Positions 45,258 through 56,831 of a stretch of 64,000 nt of DNA are shown here, piece after piece. This DNA comes from Clarireedia homoeocarpa. Its lineage: Eukaryota > Ascomycota > Leotiomycetes > Helotiales > Rutstroemiaceae. The stretch lies in contig LNKV01000020.1 of NCBI GenBank assembly GCA_001465935.1, positions 1,309,252 through 1,373,251 on the forward strand, written 5' to 3'. The first letter of the stretch is position 1. Each line of letters begins with the position of its first letter. The notes beneath the pieces are model-generated. The model ran no database searches. It saw only the letters and a list, made by a program, of their open reading frames with translations, and had not been told where the DNA came from. A program made the translations under genes and the position numbers.

Positions 45258-47031
45258 TTAGGAGACTTCCTTGACACGGCATTTCCATCCGGATCCCGCT
45301 TCTAAAAGTGGAAGACTATGGAAAAGTTAGTGAAATCACACCAGAAGGGTTGGAAATAACATACCTAGCACCAAGACACCATCCAAGTTCGTTACCCTTA
45401 AGCTTCTTTGCGATCTTCACCTCTCGGTCAATTGGCATTTCGTAACCAGTATGCAAAAGTGCCATCATGAAATTAAGATCCAAACACCATTCAGGCCTAC
45501 CCTTCAATTCTTTCATCGCGTCAGGAATGCTAGAGAAAACATCCCAATGTGATTCACCACCACACACTTGGCTGGTGAGTTGATGCAGCTCTCGCAAAGT
45601 GAAAGATTCGGGCATTCCAAGTGGAGCAGTTCGATCGTAGAAGTAAGAGAAAGTGTAGACGTCCTCATGTTGAAAGGTCTTCTCTAATGATGGTTGATGA
45701 ACGCCATTAAATGAACAAGGTGCGAGCTTGCACTCGGCTTCCTTGAACAGCATCTTCTCAGCAAGTGCACGGCACAGAGCTGGAGCTGGTGTGGATGGCC
45801 CGACCATAATAAACTCGTTTTTTTCTCCAAGCTTTGCACGAAGAGGATGGTCTTTATCAAAATTAATGTTGACCGTGCGATTCATTCCGGGGGCGATACA
45901 AGGATTGACCACTGGCGACGCTGTCCAAGTAAGGTCAGCCTTATTGGCAGCATTCACATCATCAATGAGTGTCTTATGAATAGTCTCGCGTGCTGCCATC
46001 AAACCATATCCCAAATGTGAGTGCTGGTAAAGTTCGAAGTTCCTTCCGCCAAAATTGAGCTTATACTTGTGGTCGCCTTCAGCCATCTTCTCAGGCAACT
46101 TGAACTTGGGCTCAAATACCACCTGCGTGGATCCTCCACCGAGGTCGAAAACTGCTGCGGTATCGCCAGGTGCGGGGCCGCCAATGTTGCCGAGTAAGAA
46201 GTTTGTGGTGATCCACGCATAGACACCCTCATCTGTTCCTTCCATAACGACAACACCGTCTTTTTCTTTGGAAACGACAGCGAATGGGTATACAGTCTCC
46301 AGTCTGGTGCGAACTGCCTCAAGAATTTTCTCGCTCAATTCCGGACCTAGTTTGCGAAGACCAGCAGTAGCCTTGACAGCGATAGGTGTGCAGGACTTGA
46401 GCTTATCGGGCACCGTCTGAACAGCGACCTCCATAAGCTCATCGAGACTCTTTGCAGCGCCCTCAGCATCAGCGCCGTAAGAACTTAATCCAGAACCGCC
46501 CTCTTTCTTCTTAGTCATCTCGAATTTCTCAGATTCAAGCTCAGGTGTAGGACCGCAATTGTTGAATTTATATACGTGGACTCGAGATCCGGTGCTACCG
46601 GCATCAATCATGATGGCATATTGCACAATTGGTTTCGACTTGTCGTAGGATTTCGAGCACTTCGTTGTCCCGTACGATGAGTCGGAGGGAGTTTGTCCAT
46701 CGTTTCCACCTTTCACTTGATCGACCGCATTTCCTACTGTTAATTATTCAGCAACTGGGATCATGTTGAAGTCTGAAGTGTTATGCATACCACCATTGGA
46801 TACATCTGCTCCTGACGGGGCCAGATAATAGAATAGAAAGACGACAAAGAGGAGAATGCCTCCTGTCTTGAGGTATCGGGAACGCTGACTTGGCGTCATT
46901 CCGCCGTACTTTGATTTCTCCAGTTTGAAGGCGGCGCTTTGAAATGCGCCTGAGTCACTGTATCGAGAGGGCTTTTCGTAAGGATCGTGTGATGTAGTCT
47001 TCGATGGTAAAGACACGGAGGTACGTCGCAT
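45258..47031 (-). CDS. GDA1: Golgi guanosine diphosphatase (GDA1/CD39 family)
   Basis: Minus strand, exons 47031-46791, 46736-45365 and 45315-45258, 556 residues. It hydrolyses GDP to GMP in the Golgi lumen so that GDP-mannose can be imported for glycosylation. It is a type II membrane protein with a 56-residue cytosolic tail and one transmembrane helix (about 57-71, GGILLFVVFLFYYLAP). The apyrase conserved regions are visible: MIDAGSTGSRVHVYKF, VKATAGLRKLG, VVMEGTDEGVYAWIT and VFDLGGGSTQVVFEP. The last exon has only 58 bases (SLPLLEAGSGWKCRVKEVS) and completes the usual C-terminus. A further 42-nt intron may end directly before the ATG (47073-47032, GTTGGT to CGCAG), in the 5' leader. Confidence 0.95.
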
Positions 47032-47847
47032 CTGCGAAGGAGCGACTATTAGAAATAACCAGAGGCTACCAACCTTACTGGAGACGTCGAACACGTAGGG
47101 AAGGGTATAAAAAAGGAATGAAAATACACTTAGGGCATGGGATTGGCGTAGTTTCTGATCCTCTCTGATGAAAAGAATGGGAGAAGAGGGAAAAGCGGTT
47201 AGATGGGGACACGAAAAGGCGATGTGTGGTACAGGATAAGAGCAGGATAACCTTATGAACGGAATAAGAGTTGGGTAGCACAGGCAAAAATAGAAAAAAG
47301 GGGACAGGAAGGGGGAAATGGCATTACCAGGTTGGTTCTAGTACGGCACAGCCAGACAGCGCAGCGCTCATCCTTGCATGAATTTTGCAGCGGGAACTGC
47401 AGGATGAAGTGTGGCTCGAAAATTCGGTGCTGGTTGGGACGCTTTTTTCTTTATCTTATCGTGCGAGGTGGTAGGGCGTGGCGTGTGGCGCACATGTGGC
47501 TGGTGCTGTGATAAACAGCCGGTTCCGCGTTGAAGCCACAGACCTTCAGCCACACCACCACATTCATTCTGCTCTCATAACTCCGTCTCCGTCAGCTCGA
47601 TGTTGCCTTCGCTCAAGGTCCCTTGACGCATATCTCATAGAAAGACATAGAACATGTCTCCTTTCCCTACGAATTATCCCTCCGTATTAATGCTACTACC
47701 TTAGTTTCCTAAGTATCTGTACTTTCCTTCTTCTTTTCTTGTGTAGTTTTTAGAACTACCGTCAGTCAATTAGTTTACGCGTTACAACCTGTGTCTGGAA
47801 ACGGAACTCCTCCCCTAAACAGCTCCCAATTGCCTGTTCCAAAAACC
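47032..47847. promoter_or_regulatory. Divergent intergenic region, GDA1 and DeSI-Trx-PUL
   Basis: About 0.8 kb between divergent starts. It holds a likely 42-nt 5'-leader intron of GDA1 at 47032-47073. No other gene is supported. Confidence 0.4.
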
Positions 47848-49623
47848 ATGAACGTCCAATTATACGTCTATGATCTCTCCAGAGGACTTGCGCGTAACTT
47901 GTCCGGTGCGCTTCTAGGTATCCAGATCGATGCTGTCTACCATACGTCAATTGTTTTCGAAGGCATTGAATACGTCTACGATGGAGGGATCAAGACAGTT
48001 AGACCTGGGGAAACCCATCTTGGGAAACCGTTGCAGATTTTAGAGCTGGGGAAGACAGACTTGCCGATGGATGTGATATTAGAGTATCTAGAATCCCTCA
48101 AATCAATCTACACTCTTGAGGTAACAAGTTCTTGGTCCGTTTGATTTCCACTCGCCAGCTAACCTCTTCTGCAGGCTTATGATCTTTGGAAACACAACTG
48201 CAATAACTTCTCTAACGATTTTGCTACCTTCCTGCTCGGCCATGGCATTCCATCATACATTACCAGCCTCCCGGAAACGGTACTCAATACTCCATTTGGT
48301 AGAATGCTACAACCACGTCTCAATGACTATGTCACATTGAACAATATGAACAATGGCGGATTCTTGGGTATCGAAACTACCGAACATCCGCAGACCTCAG
48401 AGCAGAAGGCAGCTTTGGTTCGGAAGCCTATAACCGTAATCGAGTTGGATAACCTCCTGGAAGAGGCTAGGAATTCCTGCGCAGTCATTTTCTTTACTTC
48501 AGCATCTTGTGCGCCATGCAAGCCTCTATACCCACTGTTTGACGAACTAGCGAGTGAAGTTGGCAGGAAAGCCATAATGATACTGGTTGATATTTCTCGA
48601 GCCTATGATATCAGTACGAAATACAACGTTCGAGCAACTCCGTCCTTTGCTACTTACCTCCACGGCGTAGAAGAGAAACGTTGGGCAGGGGCCGATCCAG
48701 CCTCTTTGCGTGGTAATGTCCGACTGCTGGTACAGATGGCATTCCCGCCCCATCCTCATGAGTCTCTACGACTTCCCGCATTACGTGCGGATGATATCAA
48801 GCCTGTCTTCTACACCAAAGTTCCGCCTCTTGAGAAATTGAAAGCAAAGATGGGGTCGGCAGCTGAAAATCCAGCGGTTGAAGGAGTCCTACATTTTGTA
48901 TCAGATCGACAAACTAAACCAGCAGCGCAGACTCTCCTCCCAGATCTTGATGCCTTCAGCTGGTTCATCCGAGAGGCTCCATCTAAACTACCCTTAGAGG
49001 TCATGTTCACCATAGTTGATCTCTTGCGCCTCGCTCTTGTGGACCCGCGATTCAGTGGTTATTATGCCGAAGAAAAAGACCACAAAACCATCGCGCCTCT
49101 ATTTAATTATGTAAACGAACTCAAAGAATGCCCCTACTCCCTTCGTCTTGTCACCCTCCAAACCGCCTGCAACCTTTTTACCAGTCCTCTCTATCCTCAG
49201 CATATTCTCGGCTGCCCCAACCTCACACTTCCTCTTATTCAATTAATCACTACCTCTCTCCTTGATGACGGGCATCATAATATTCGCGTTGCGGCCGCCA
49301 GCCTGGCCTTCAATATTGCTTTCGCGGAATCACATCTTCGTATCACAGACCACAAGCAGAGATTACCAGAGAGCGATCAAGTGGAGCTTGCGGCATCCTT
49401 GCTAGAAGCGATTCAGGAAGAGAAGGAATCACCAGAAGCGCTAAAGGGATTTCTGCTGGCTTTCGGGTATCTAGTGTTTGGGTCATCGATGGATGGTGAA
49501 TTGGTGGACTTGTTGAAGAGCATGGATGCGCAAGGAACGATATTGGCGAAGGGTAAGGCGTTCCCCAAGGAGCCGCTGATCAAAGAGATTGGAGAGGAGT
49601 TATTGGGGAGGGGATTGCAATAG
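47848..49623 (+). CDS. DeSI (PPPDE)-thioredoxin-PUL three-domain protein
   Basis: Exons 47848-48120 and 48175-49623 (phase 0), 573 residues. The N-terminal PPPDE/DeSI peptidase domain (about 1-145) has the catalytic pair His32 (VYHTSIVF) and Cys100 (WKHNCNNFSND); such domains remove SUMO or ubiquitin. A thioredoxin domain (about 170-280) follows with C-A-P-C at 203-206 and the cis-Pro segment RATPSFATY. The C-terminal ~250 residues are an all-helical PUL domain (KLPLEVMFTIVDLLRLALVDPRF to EIGEELLGRGLQ), which binds the p97/Cdc48 ATPase in Ufd3/PLAA-type proteins. The layout predicts a thioredoxin-linked isopeptidase recruited to Cdc48 (inference). It occurs in other ascomycetes (recalled) but seems little studied. 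The start is the first ATG of the frame. Confidence 0.9.
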
Positions 49624-51941
49624 AATCTCGGTAGACACAACCAGACCTCACTCAGGTCCTGGAATATTAACCAATAATGCATTACCAAGCAACCCAAGAT
49701 GTTACGTTCTCTGGTGATCCCGTAGCGCGTTACTGCTGAGGTTTAAAGGAAATCTCATACCGGATGGTAGCTATCTAGTCATGCAAAGAGACAGCAACGG
49801 GTGATAAGCAACGGGGAATGAAGTCGTTGCGAGATCGGAGGCAGCTACCTCGAAGAGCACGTGAACACGAGACGGTTATGCTGCAGAAGTGAATGAAAGT
49901 GTTCGGATAATGTCATCTTTCCCGATCCGAGCAAAGTACCACTGAGGCTAAAAAGTGATGTAAGTAAAACATACAAGAGAGAAAATCTCCAAGCATATGA
50001 AGAATGCGTGCGCACATCTGGATCTTAGTACCGCTTCGAAGTACTGTGCCGTGCTACTGAAGTCTCATTACAGTTTTTCGCCAAAGCCCCTCATTCGCGC
50101 CCCACCCGGCTTCCTCACATTTGTCTTGTTCCCTCTTTACCTCACCTCACTTCAAATTCCCACGTGGATTATATCATGCATGTTCGGAAAGCGCGCCTTG
50201 TTTCAGATATTTTGTTTCAAAAGCATCATAAGTTTTGGAATTTTCCCCATCTCCATACTACTACAACAATGTGTGGTGCTCCAACAGTTCTACACCTAGA
50301 GTAGATATGATAACGAAGCTCTCCCTCCGCATTCCCCAACAGACTTCACCTTGTGAGCCCGTCACACATCTCTCATCTCCGTTGTCGGCCCTTAGCTGAA
50401 ACAGCAAAAGTAGGTTTGTTTGGTAAGTAGAAGTATAGGAGGGGTGATCGATAAACCTTCCGCCAACCTCAGGACTCAGCTTACCTGCTGCCTCATCCTT
50501 CTCCTCCCTCCTTCTCCGAAGACTTCTTGTGGATCTTACGCCTACCGACTTTCTTTAATATCACGCCTACTTACATGACATCACAAGCTTCCTGCTGCAC
50601 AATAGTGAGTTTCTCTATTTCTGAAACCGTACCCACATCTATTTCTGTTCCCTCTTCCTCCTCCTGCTCTAGCCGAAAAATAACAGCAGTCACGAGCTCA
50701 CCATTTATATCTAGGCATCTCAACACGATATCCAACTTCAGTCTTTCCTTTAATTCAGAAGTAAGTAATAGTGGAATCTCCAGACCCCCCAGCAAATTTA
50801 ATTCGATTTCGCATCTATGCTCATTCCATACTCATTGCAAGAACTGTCGTCTCGAAATCAGCGCCGGTCACCGGAGGAGCATCACAACCACAACGACAAT
50901 AGCTAACAAATCATCATAAAAATAGATTTGAAAATTTTTAGCAAAATTCCCAAGTCAATTTATTCCTGCTCTAATCACTGTAAGTCTTCTCTGTATTGAT
51001 CTAACATTCTAAGCTTTGGGATTTTGACTTGGTTGATTTTCACTTTTCCGAGCCTTTCACAACTCTCAAATACAATACATCACATCGTCCTATTGTGCTT
51101 TAGGTCGCAGACTGTTGTGCTTCTGGCTAAATCCTGAGAACTTTAAGACTGTTTCCTTCTGTGTTTCATATCCTTCTCATATTGTTCCATTGGACCTCGC
51201 TCTATTTAAAAAAATCGTTGTCCTCCTCTACTCTTGTTAACATGATCTTCTGCTCCGCCATTTACCTGATTGAATCTACTTCATCCCATTCCATACGAAC
51301 TGGCAATTTATTTGTCTTTCTAAATCCAAAGGCATCCTCCCAATCTCAACCTCAATCAAGCCCGGCCTTGACATCAGTATCCTTGATACCATCCACACTC
51401 TTTCTCCTTGTCTAGTCTTGTGGTATACATTTGTCCTCAAATCAACTCAGTTCGATATATGCGTAGCGGGGCCTCAAAGCTATCCAGGAACGTCACTGAC
51501 TTCAGATCTTCCAGCATTATCTTACGCTGCTCACCAACCAACTTCTTGCCAAACTGTAAGCCATAGACCTCTTCCAATGTCGGCTCTAGAATATGTTGCC
51601 TTTCTTATGTCTGTCGCGGTGGCAATCTGAACAGCTTCTTGGCTAGCTGCTATCACTAATGCTTGAGCAGAATGATTTGCTAACACTGCACCAGATTTTG
51701 AACATCCAAAACTGTCTGGCCAGTATCCACCGGGCTTTCAGGCGCAATCTACTCGGTTTCCTAATATTCCTGCACACTTCGTAGTCTGTCTTACACAAAC
51801 TTTACCGGCTGGTCCGCTCCCCTGATTTGCAACACCTGTCCAGCTCATATTGTGAGTTTCTTTAATCTTGGGTCTTGTCCAACATACCAAGTCTTGAGCA
51901 ATGATGCTAACGACAGTTAGTCCAAGACCCAAATCATAATC
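49624..51941. other. Gene-free region, 2.3 kb
   Basis: The longest gene-free stretch. A minus-strand frame at 50571-50830 (LNLLGGLEIPLLLTSELKER and an EEEEGTE stretch) has protein-like composition but no start codon, and nothing supports it further. Long pyrimidine-rich runs on + (50400-51600) could be leader or non-coding RNA. Confidence 0.3.
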
Positions 51942-52889
51942 ATGATGCATACCCAAGAGATTGACAACCTATTCCCTTCCGCTGCCAATCATATCAAAGA
52001 ACTCAAGTCTGTCCAATGGCTCGATCTTGCTACGTTAGCTTCAACCAAACCCACCTACATTCATGATGCCCTCGATCTGGCAGTGAAATCCCCCTCGCAG
52101 CATGTTTTCAAGCCGACCAAGGTCGCTCGGATCGAGGGCTCATTCAGCCTATTCCGGAATTTGCCGAAAGAAATCCAGAATAAGGTCTGGGTAATGAAAG
52201 CTCTGAGTCATCCCCGGGTCATCACGATCACCGAAGTCAACAGCTCCATATATACTGTGACAGGCGCACGCCGGCCGCGATTCTTACAGACTTGCAAGAC
52301 AGCTTTACGTGCAATGATCCCATTGTATAAGCCATTGTTTGCTGTTCATGGCTCGACCAAGGCAGTCTATGTCAATGTCGAGCTCGATGTTGTCCACCTT
52401 CACTCGCTTGGGTGGTACGGCAACTTCCCGCCAAAGTTCACTTTTCAATCAGCTCTACAACGAGGTGCTGACTTTCAGTTGATCCGGCATCTTTGCCTCG
52501 ATGCTGCTGGCTTTGATGAAGATTTTGGTAAGGTTGCCGAAATCATTCGTGCTTTGCCCAATCTCGAAACTGTCCGCGTTGAGGAAAAGTTCATTGATTT
52601 CGACCGGGACGAAGACTTCTTCCTGATGGTCCAGTTCGAAGACCAGTACCTTACTTGCCCCAATCATGTCGATGGTCCTCGACTAGAGATGTCGATCAAA
52701 GTAAAATGTCCTGAAGGTGTGCTGTCTGGTCCAGCTGCAGTCCAGGCCATATTCGAGGAGGTTACCAACCAGGCATATCAAGCCCGGCTCTTAACCACCC
52801 TAGGTCGGGTAGAGACTATGATGCGGCAAGAGAATAGCTTCCCGGCTAATGTCATCGGGCAGTTCAACTATCTTAGTGTCGATAAATAA
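51942..52889 (+). CDS. 2EXR-like hypothetical protein
   Basis: Single exon, 315 residues, two ATGs at the start (51942, 51945). At about 70-110 the segment FSLFRNLPKEIQNKVWVMKA, then PRVITI, matches the opening of the fungal 2EXR family (a short F-box-like helix pair that includes an E-x-R-type motif, here EIQNKVW). The rest is mixed alpha/beta: LQTCKTALRAMIPLYKPLF, then a region with RHLCLDAAGFDEDF and LPNLETVRVEEKF that resembles the leucine-containing body of these proteins. 2EXR proteins are numerous in Pezizomycotina, of unknown function, and often lie in accessory regions. No introns. No signal peptide or membrane segment. Confidence 0.7.
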   Translation: MMHTQEIDNLFPSAANHIKELKSVQWLDLATLASTKPTYIHDALDLAVKSPSQHVFKPTKVARIEGSFSLFRNLPKEIQNKVWVMKALSHPRVITITEVNSSIYTVTGARRPRFLQTCKTALRAMIPLYKPLFAVHGSTKAVYVNVELDVVHLHSLGWYGNFPPKFTFQSALQRGADFQLIRHLCLDAAGFDEDFGKVAEIIRALPNLETVRVEEKFIDFDRDEDFFLMVQFEDQYLTCPNHVDGPRLEMSIKVKCPEGVLSGPAAVQAIFEEVTNQAYQARLLTTLGRVETMMRQENSFPANVIGQFNYLSVDK

Positions 52890-54488
52890 GCAGGGCTTCA
52901 TGAACGGAGATGGTGTTTTATCTTTGATTTGTTTGAGGTACGCGCCCGCTCCTCTCCTGGTATTCATTCAATGATCACTGACCATGCAAAAGGTTGCAAT
53001 TGCTATGATTCCCCACCTTTTGTATGCAGCGCTGTTGTGCCTGGTGTCTTATTCTGCTGTTTACCTGATTTTACTTCGACACCTGTTTTGCCTGGGAGGA
53101 ATAGTTAATCTACGGGATGGAATGCCTCCAAGTAACTGGAGGACGATTGGATGGGTCCCAGTTAGGAATATGACTTTTGATCGTTCATACCTAGCTGTAG
53201 ATTGCCGATAATTAAGAATCTCAAAGCGTGATAATTTCCATGAAAGTCCCTACCCACATTAGTGTAATGAGGTCAACTGCTCGCTATCGAACATGCATGG
53301 GCTGTGAGTAATTATAGAATTACTTCAGCTCCTGATAAATCGCACCATTGCATCGATGCACCGAGAGTGTTGTGCAAGTGTCACATCGGTGTGTTTTTGG
53401 AACTTCTCATTGAGAAACACTTTGTCAATTTCCACCTGGTCTAGGTTCTGCAGATGCTGGCCCCAGTCCAAGGAAGCTGTGCATCTCTCTATTCGAGCAC
53501 TTGCTTTCGCATTTCGCAAAAGGCATAGAAGAGGGCCGATAGCCTCGCCGACATGATCTAAAGAAGACAGAAAGTAAATGAAATAGAAGAGCACCTAAAT
53601 TTCGGGAAAAGCACAAATCTGTCCGTCGTGCCGGTATTTCAAAGAGGGCCGGTAATGGATATCCTAGGAAGCCATCCCCTCGGATTAGTGACCCCATATC
53701 GCCATCGCATCCCTGTACCCAAACCAGCAAATTCTGTGAGACTGATCAACGGGGAAATGTGTAAGTATCACAGCTCAACAAGGCGAAGATCTTGAAGCGA
53801 GGAAACATCACGTTGGAATTAGCGAGTTGGTACTGGGAGAAAGAATGAAAGTGGCGGAGGTAGCTGGGCGTAGGTGGGATATCTTTCGTCAAAGTGCCTG
53901 GGCGGTTCGCGCAGCAAACATATCCTGTCTGGAAAATCGTAAGTTAAGCAGGAACTATACAATGTATCAGCAGCAGCAATGTATCAGCAGCAGCAATATG
54001 GGAATCAAGTATGCAGCAGGTACCTATTGCGGCGCAGTGCATTGAGGTCATCACGGGAGACAGCGACACAATAGGAAAACATTGCGATGTCTGATGTGAT
54101 GGAATGTGATGTGATGGACGGGGCTGATGATATTTTTGGATGCTCCCGGCTGCTCTTAGAAGGATTGATTATTAGTGGCGCCAACCATGGCTAACCCCAT
54201 TGGGACTTCCAAAACTTCTCGTAAACAAACGGGATCTCCGACAACATCAGACAAAATCTTAAACGTAAACAGCTTCCACTCGTTCAGTCTTTGCCTTTCG
54301 TTGTTGCGAATAACAAACATTCTCGTTCATACTGCATTGGTTGCAATTTATTCCGGCCGTGTGTTGCAGAAGGAAAGAAAGACCCTTCGAACTCAAGCCC
54401 TGCAGATCATTCACCATTCACCTAGCCAACGAAACGTCATTGGCTACTGTTTACATTGAAGCGAGACGGTACATTGAGATCAAAGTTT
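52890..54488. other. Intergenic, 1.6 kb, with short duplications
   Basis: Besides the possible relic at 53325-53730, it holds a perfect 17-bp tandem duplication (aatgtatcagcagcagc twice, 53961-53994) and a gatgtgatgga repeat near 54090-54117. The right part is the kinesin promoter and leader. Confidence 0.4.
53325..53730 (-). pseudogene. Possible 2EXR-type C-terminal relic
   Basis: On the minus strand two open pieces join in frame across a 37-nt GTGCTC...TTTAG gap (53558-53594): YPLPALFEIPARRTDLCFS, then LDHVGEAIGPLLCLLRN and CTASLDWGQHLQNLDQVE to the stop. Composition and the helical end recall C-termini of 2EXR proteins, one of which lies 0.4 kb away. There is no N-terminal domain or convincing start, and the gap is shorter than usual fungal introns. 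A decayed fragment is more likely than a gene. Confidence 0.3.
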
Positions 54489-56378
54489 ATGTATGCTCAT
54501 CTACAACGACAGTTCTCCGCAAAAGTTGCAGATATCAAAGAGCGTTTACTTGAAATGTCGCTTGACGCACGATTGATGCCAGCTGCTGTGGTGTCGTCGG
54601 CTTCCACCCCATCGTTACGGTCAAGGGAGGGGAGCGTTGCCCCGGTCTTCAAAGATGGCGGCGGCAACGTTAGAGTCGTGGTGAGAGTCAGAGGATTTCT
54701 TCCGAGGGGTAAGGACTCATCGTTGTGAGGGGCAATTTATATCAATTGACTGACCGCAAATTCAGAGATCCAAAGAGGGGCAGAATGTCTAATCGAAATG
54801 GATCCACTAACGCAAGCAACGACGCTTCTGGTACCCAATGATACGGACCCAGCAAATACGCGATCTAAAATGCGCAAGGTGATTGAGGAAAAAAGATTTA
54901 CATTTGATAATTCTTTCTGGAGTCACAATAAATCCGACGAGCACTATGCGCAACAGGAAGATGTTTACAATAGTTTGGGGGAGGAGTTCTTGGACCACAA
55001 TTTCGAAGGATATCACACTTGCATCTTTGCATATGGACAAACTGGTTCGGGAAAAAGTTACACCATGATGGGTACTCAAGATCAACCTGGACTTATACCA
55101 AGGACCTGCGAGGATTTGTTCCAACGAATTGAGGCCGCACACAATGAAACCCCAAATATCTCCTACAATGTCCGTGTTTCCTACTTCGAAGTCTATAATG
55201 AGCATGTCCGAGATTTGTTAGTCCCTTACCACCCAAACCAGCCCCCATACTACCTTAAGATCCGGGAGTCACCCACAGAAGGACCATATATTAAGGACTT
55301 GACGGACGCGCCAGTCAAAAACATCTCAGAAATTATGCGATACATGAAGATGGGAGATGCAAGCCGTACCACAGCAAGCACCAAAATGAACGATACCAGC
55401 AGTAGAAGTCATAGCGTCTTCACCATTATGCTTAAGCAAATCCACCATGATATGGAAACCGACGAGACAACTGAACGTACCGCTCGAATACGACTTGTCG
55501 ATCTTGCTGGTAGTGAACGGGCCAAGGCAACGGAAGCTACGGGCGCACGCCTGAGGGAGGGAAGTAACATCAACAAATCACTTACTACACTGGGCAGAGT
55601 GATTGCTGCACTTGCGGATCCGAAACAGCATCGTCCTGGAAAACGCAATAAGGACATTGTCCCTTACCGTGACTCCATACTAACGTGGCTCCTGAAAGAC
55701 TCCCTGGGAGGAAATAGTAAGACTGCAATGATAGCATGCATCTCTCCGTCTGATTATGACGAGACGCTTTCCACTATTCGCTATGCCGACCAAGCTAAAC
55801 GCATTCGTACCCGAGCTATCGTCAACCAAGATCACGTCTCTGCTGCTGAACGTGATGCGCAAATTTCTGCTATGGCAGAAGAGATCCGTGTCTTGCAGAT
55901 GTCTGTTTCTGATTCGAGACGCAAGGAGAAGGAAGGCAGGGAGCAAGAGGAGAAGCTTGAGGAGTACCAAAACAGAGTTGTTGCTATGCAACGAATGATG
56001 GAAGATCGAAGTATGGTCTCCGAAGGCAAGATCCGCAGCCTGACGACGGAGAACGAGGCTTTAAGGCTACATTTGAAGCTGGCATTAGAGAGTCTGAAGA
56101 ATCCTATCGAAATGAAGAGCACAGTGGATCCCAGTACACAAGACATCATTCTTGGAGAAGATCACCACCGACAGCATGATAATATGAATGAAAAGACAGA
56201 TCAGGGTTCAGAAGATGGCGAGCCGTTCACAGAAGACGAAGCCATCGATGTTACGGCACATGAAGATAGAGCTAGCGAGGTTCATGATTTCTTATCTGAT
56301 TTGATGAGTGATTTGGGCATGTTTAGAAGAAAACTTGGGGATGATAAAGCTCGTTTTGTTTACCCGGTTGTGGTTTGA
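54489..56378 (+). CDS. Short kinesin-3 family motor
   Basis: Exons 54489-54708 and 54766-56378 (phase 1, giving FLPREIQRGAECL), 610 residues. The motor domain (about 62-420) has the P-loop GQTGSGKS at 164-171, switch I NDTSSRSHSVF and switch II DLAGSERAKATEATGARL. The LYS/FEVYNEHVRDLL and long Lys/Arg-rich loop resemble Unc104/KIF1 (kinesin-3) motors. After it comes a coiled coil (EEKLEEYQNRVVAMQRMM, ENEALRLHLKLALESL) and an acidic tail. There is no FHA or PH domain, and the frame ends about 190 residues after the motor. Neurospora has a similar short kinesin-3 (NcKin3) linked to mitochondria (recalled); this could be its counterpart. Start: first ATG of the frame; 54555 is an alternative. 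The stop is followed at once by a G-rich repeat. Confidence 0.88.
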
Positions 56379-56831
56379 AGGCGTTGGGGGATGGGAGATG
56401 GGAAATGGGAAATGGCAAATGGGAAATGGGAATGGGAAATGGGAATGGGAAATGGGAATGGGAAATGGGATAGGGAAATGGGATAGGGACTGGGGGAAGC
56501 GCGATTCCAATCTGGTACGATAGGATCGGAGCGCTGGCGTACTGGAAGGAAACTTTATACCAGGAGATCAACTATGGGATTGGACTGGGTTGGATTATTG
56601 TGTATTTTTATGAGTACTGTAGTGTTATGAACAAATTTTGTGTAAATATTAATGGACTTATTCATTTCTGCAATACTGTAGACCTTTTCTCGTAATGACG
56701 TCGGTCAGTTTCTATGTAATCCCAAGGGAGGAAGTGTTTGCACCAAAACGCCAAAACAAAATACATGCATGCGGAATCATTCCGCTTCTCTCTTTCCTCG
56801 ATAGCACCACTGGGCGCTGATCCCCATCCCT
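56379..56831. other. Convergent 3' region, kinesin and NOPCHAP1-like genes
   Basis: The first part is the G-rich repeat at 56385-56496. The remainder is AT-rich tail sequence of the two converging genes. No gene. Confidence 0.4.
56385..56496 (+). repeat. G-rich tandem repeat, potential G-quadruplex
   Basis: Irregular tandem units gggaaat and gggaat repeat with small variations (gggata, gggaga) over ~110 bases, directly after the kinesin stop codon. Runs of three or more G recur every 6-7 bases with loops of 3-4 A/T-rich bases, fitting the four-run G-quadruplex pattern several times over on the + (mRNA-sense) strand. Confidence 0.85.

Noticed and set aside
50527..50919. Ser/Ile-rich plus-strand frame of 130 codons
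   Set aside because: Its composition is that of pyrimidine-rich non-coding DNA, and no family is recognised.
56292..56571. Pro/Phe/His-rich frames on the minus strand
   Set aside because: They are translations of the G-rich repeat, not proteins.
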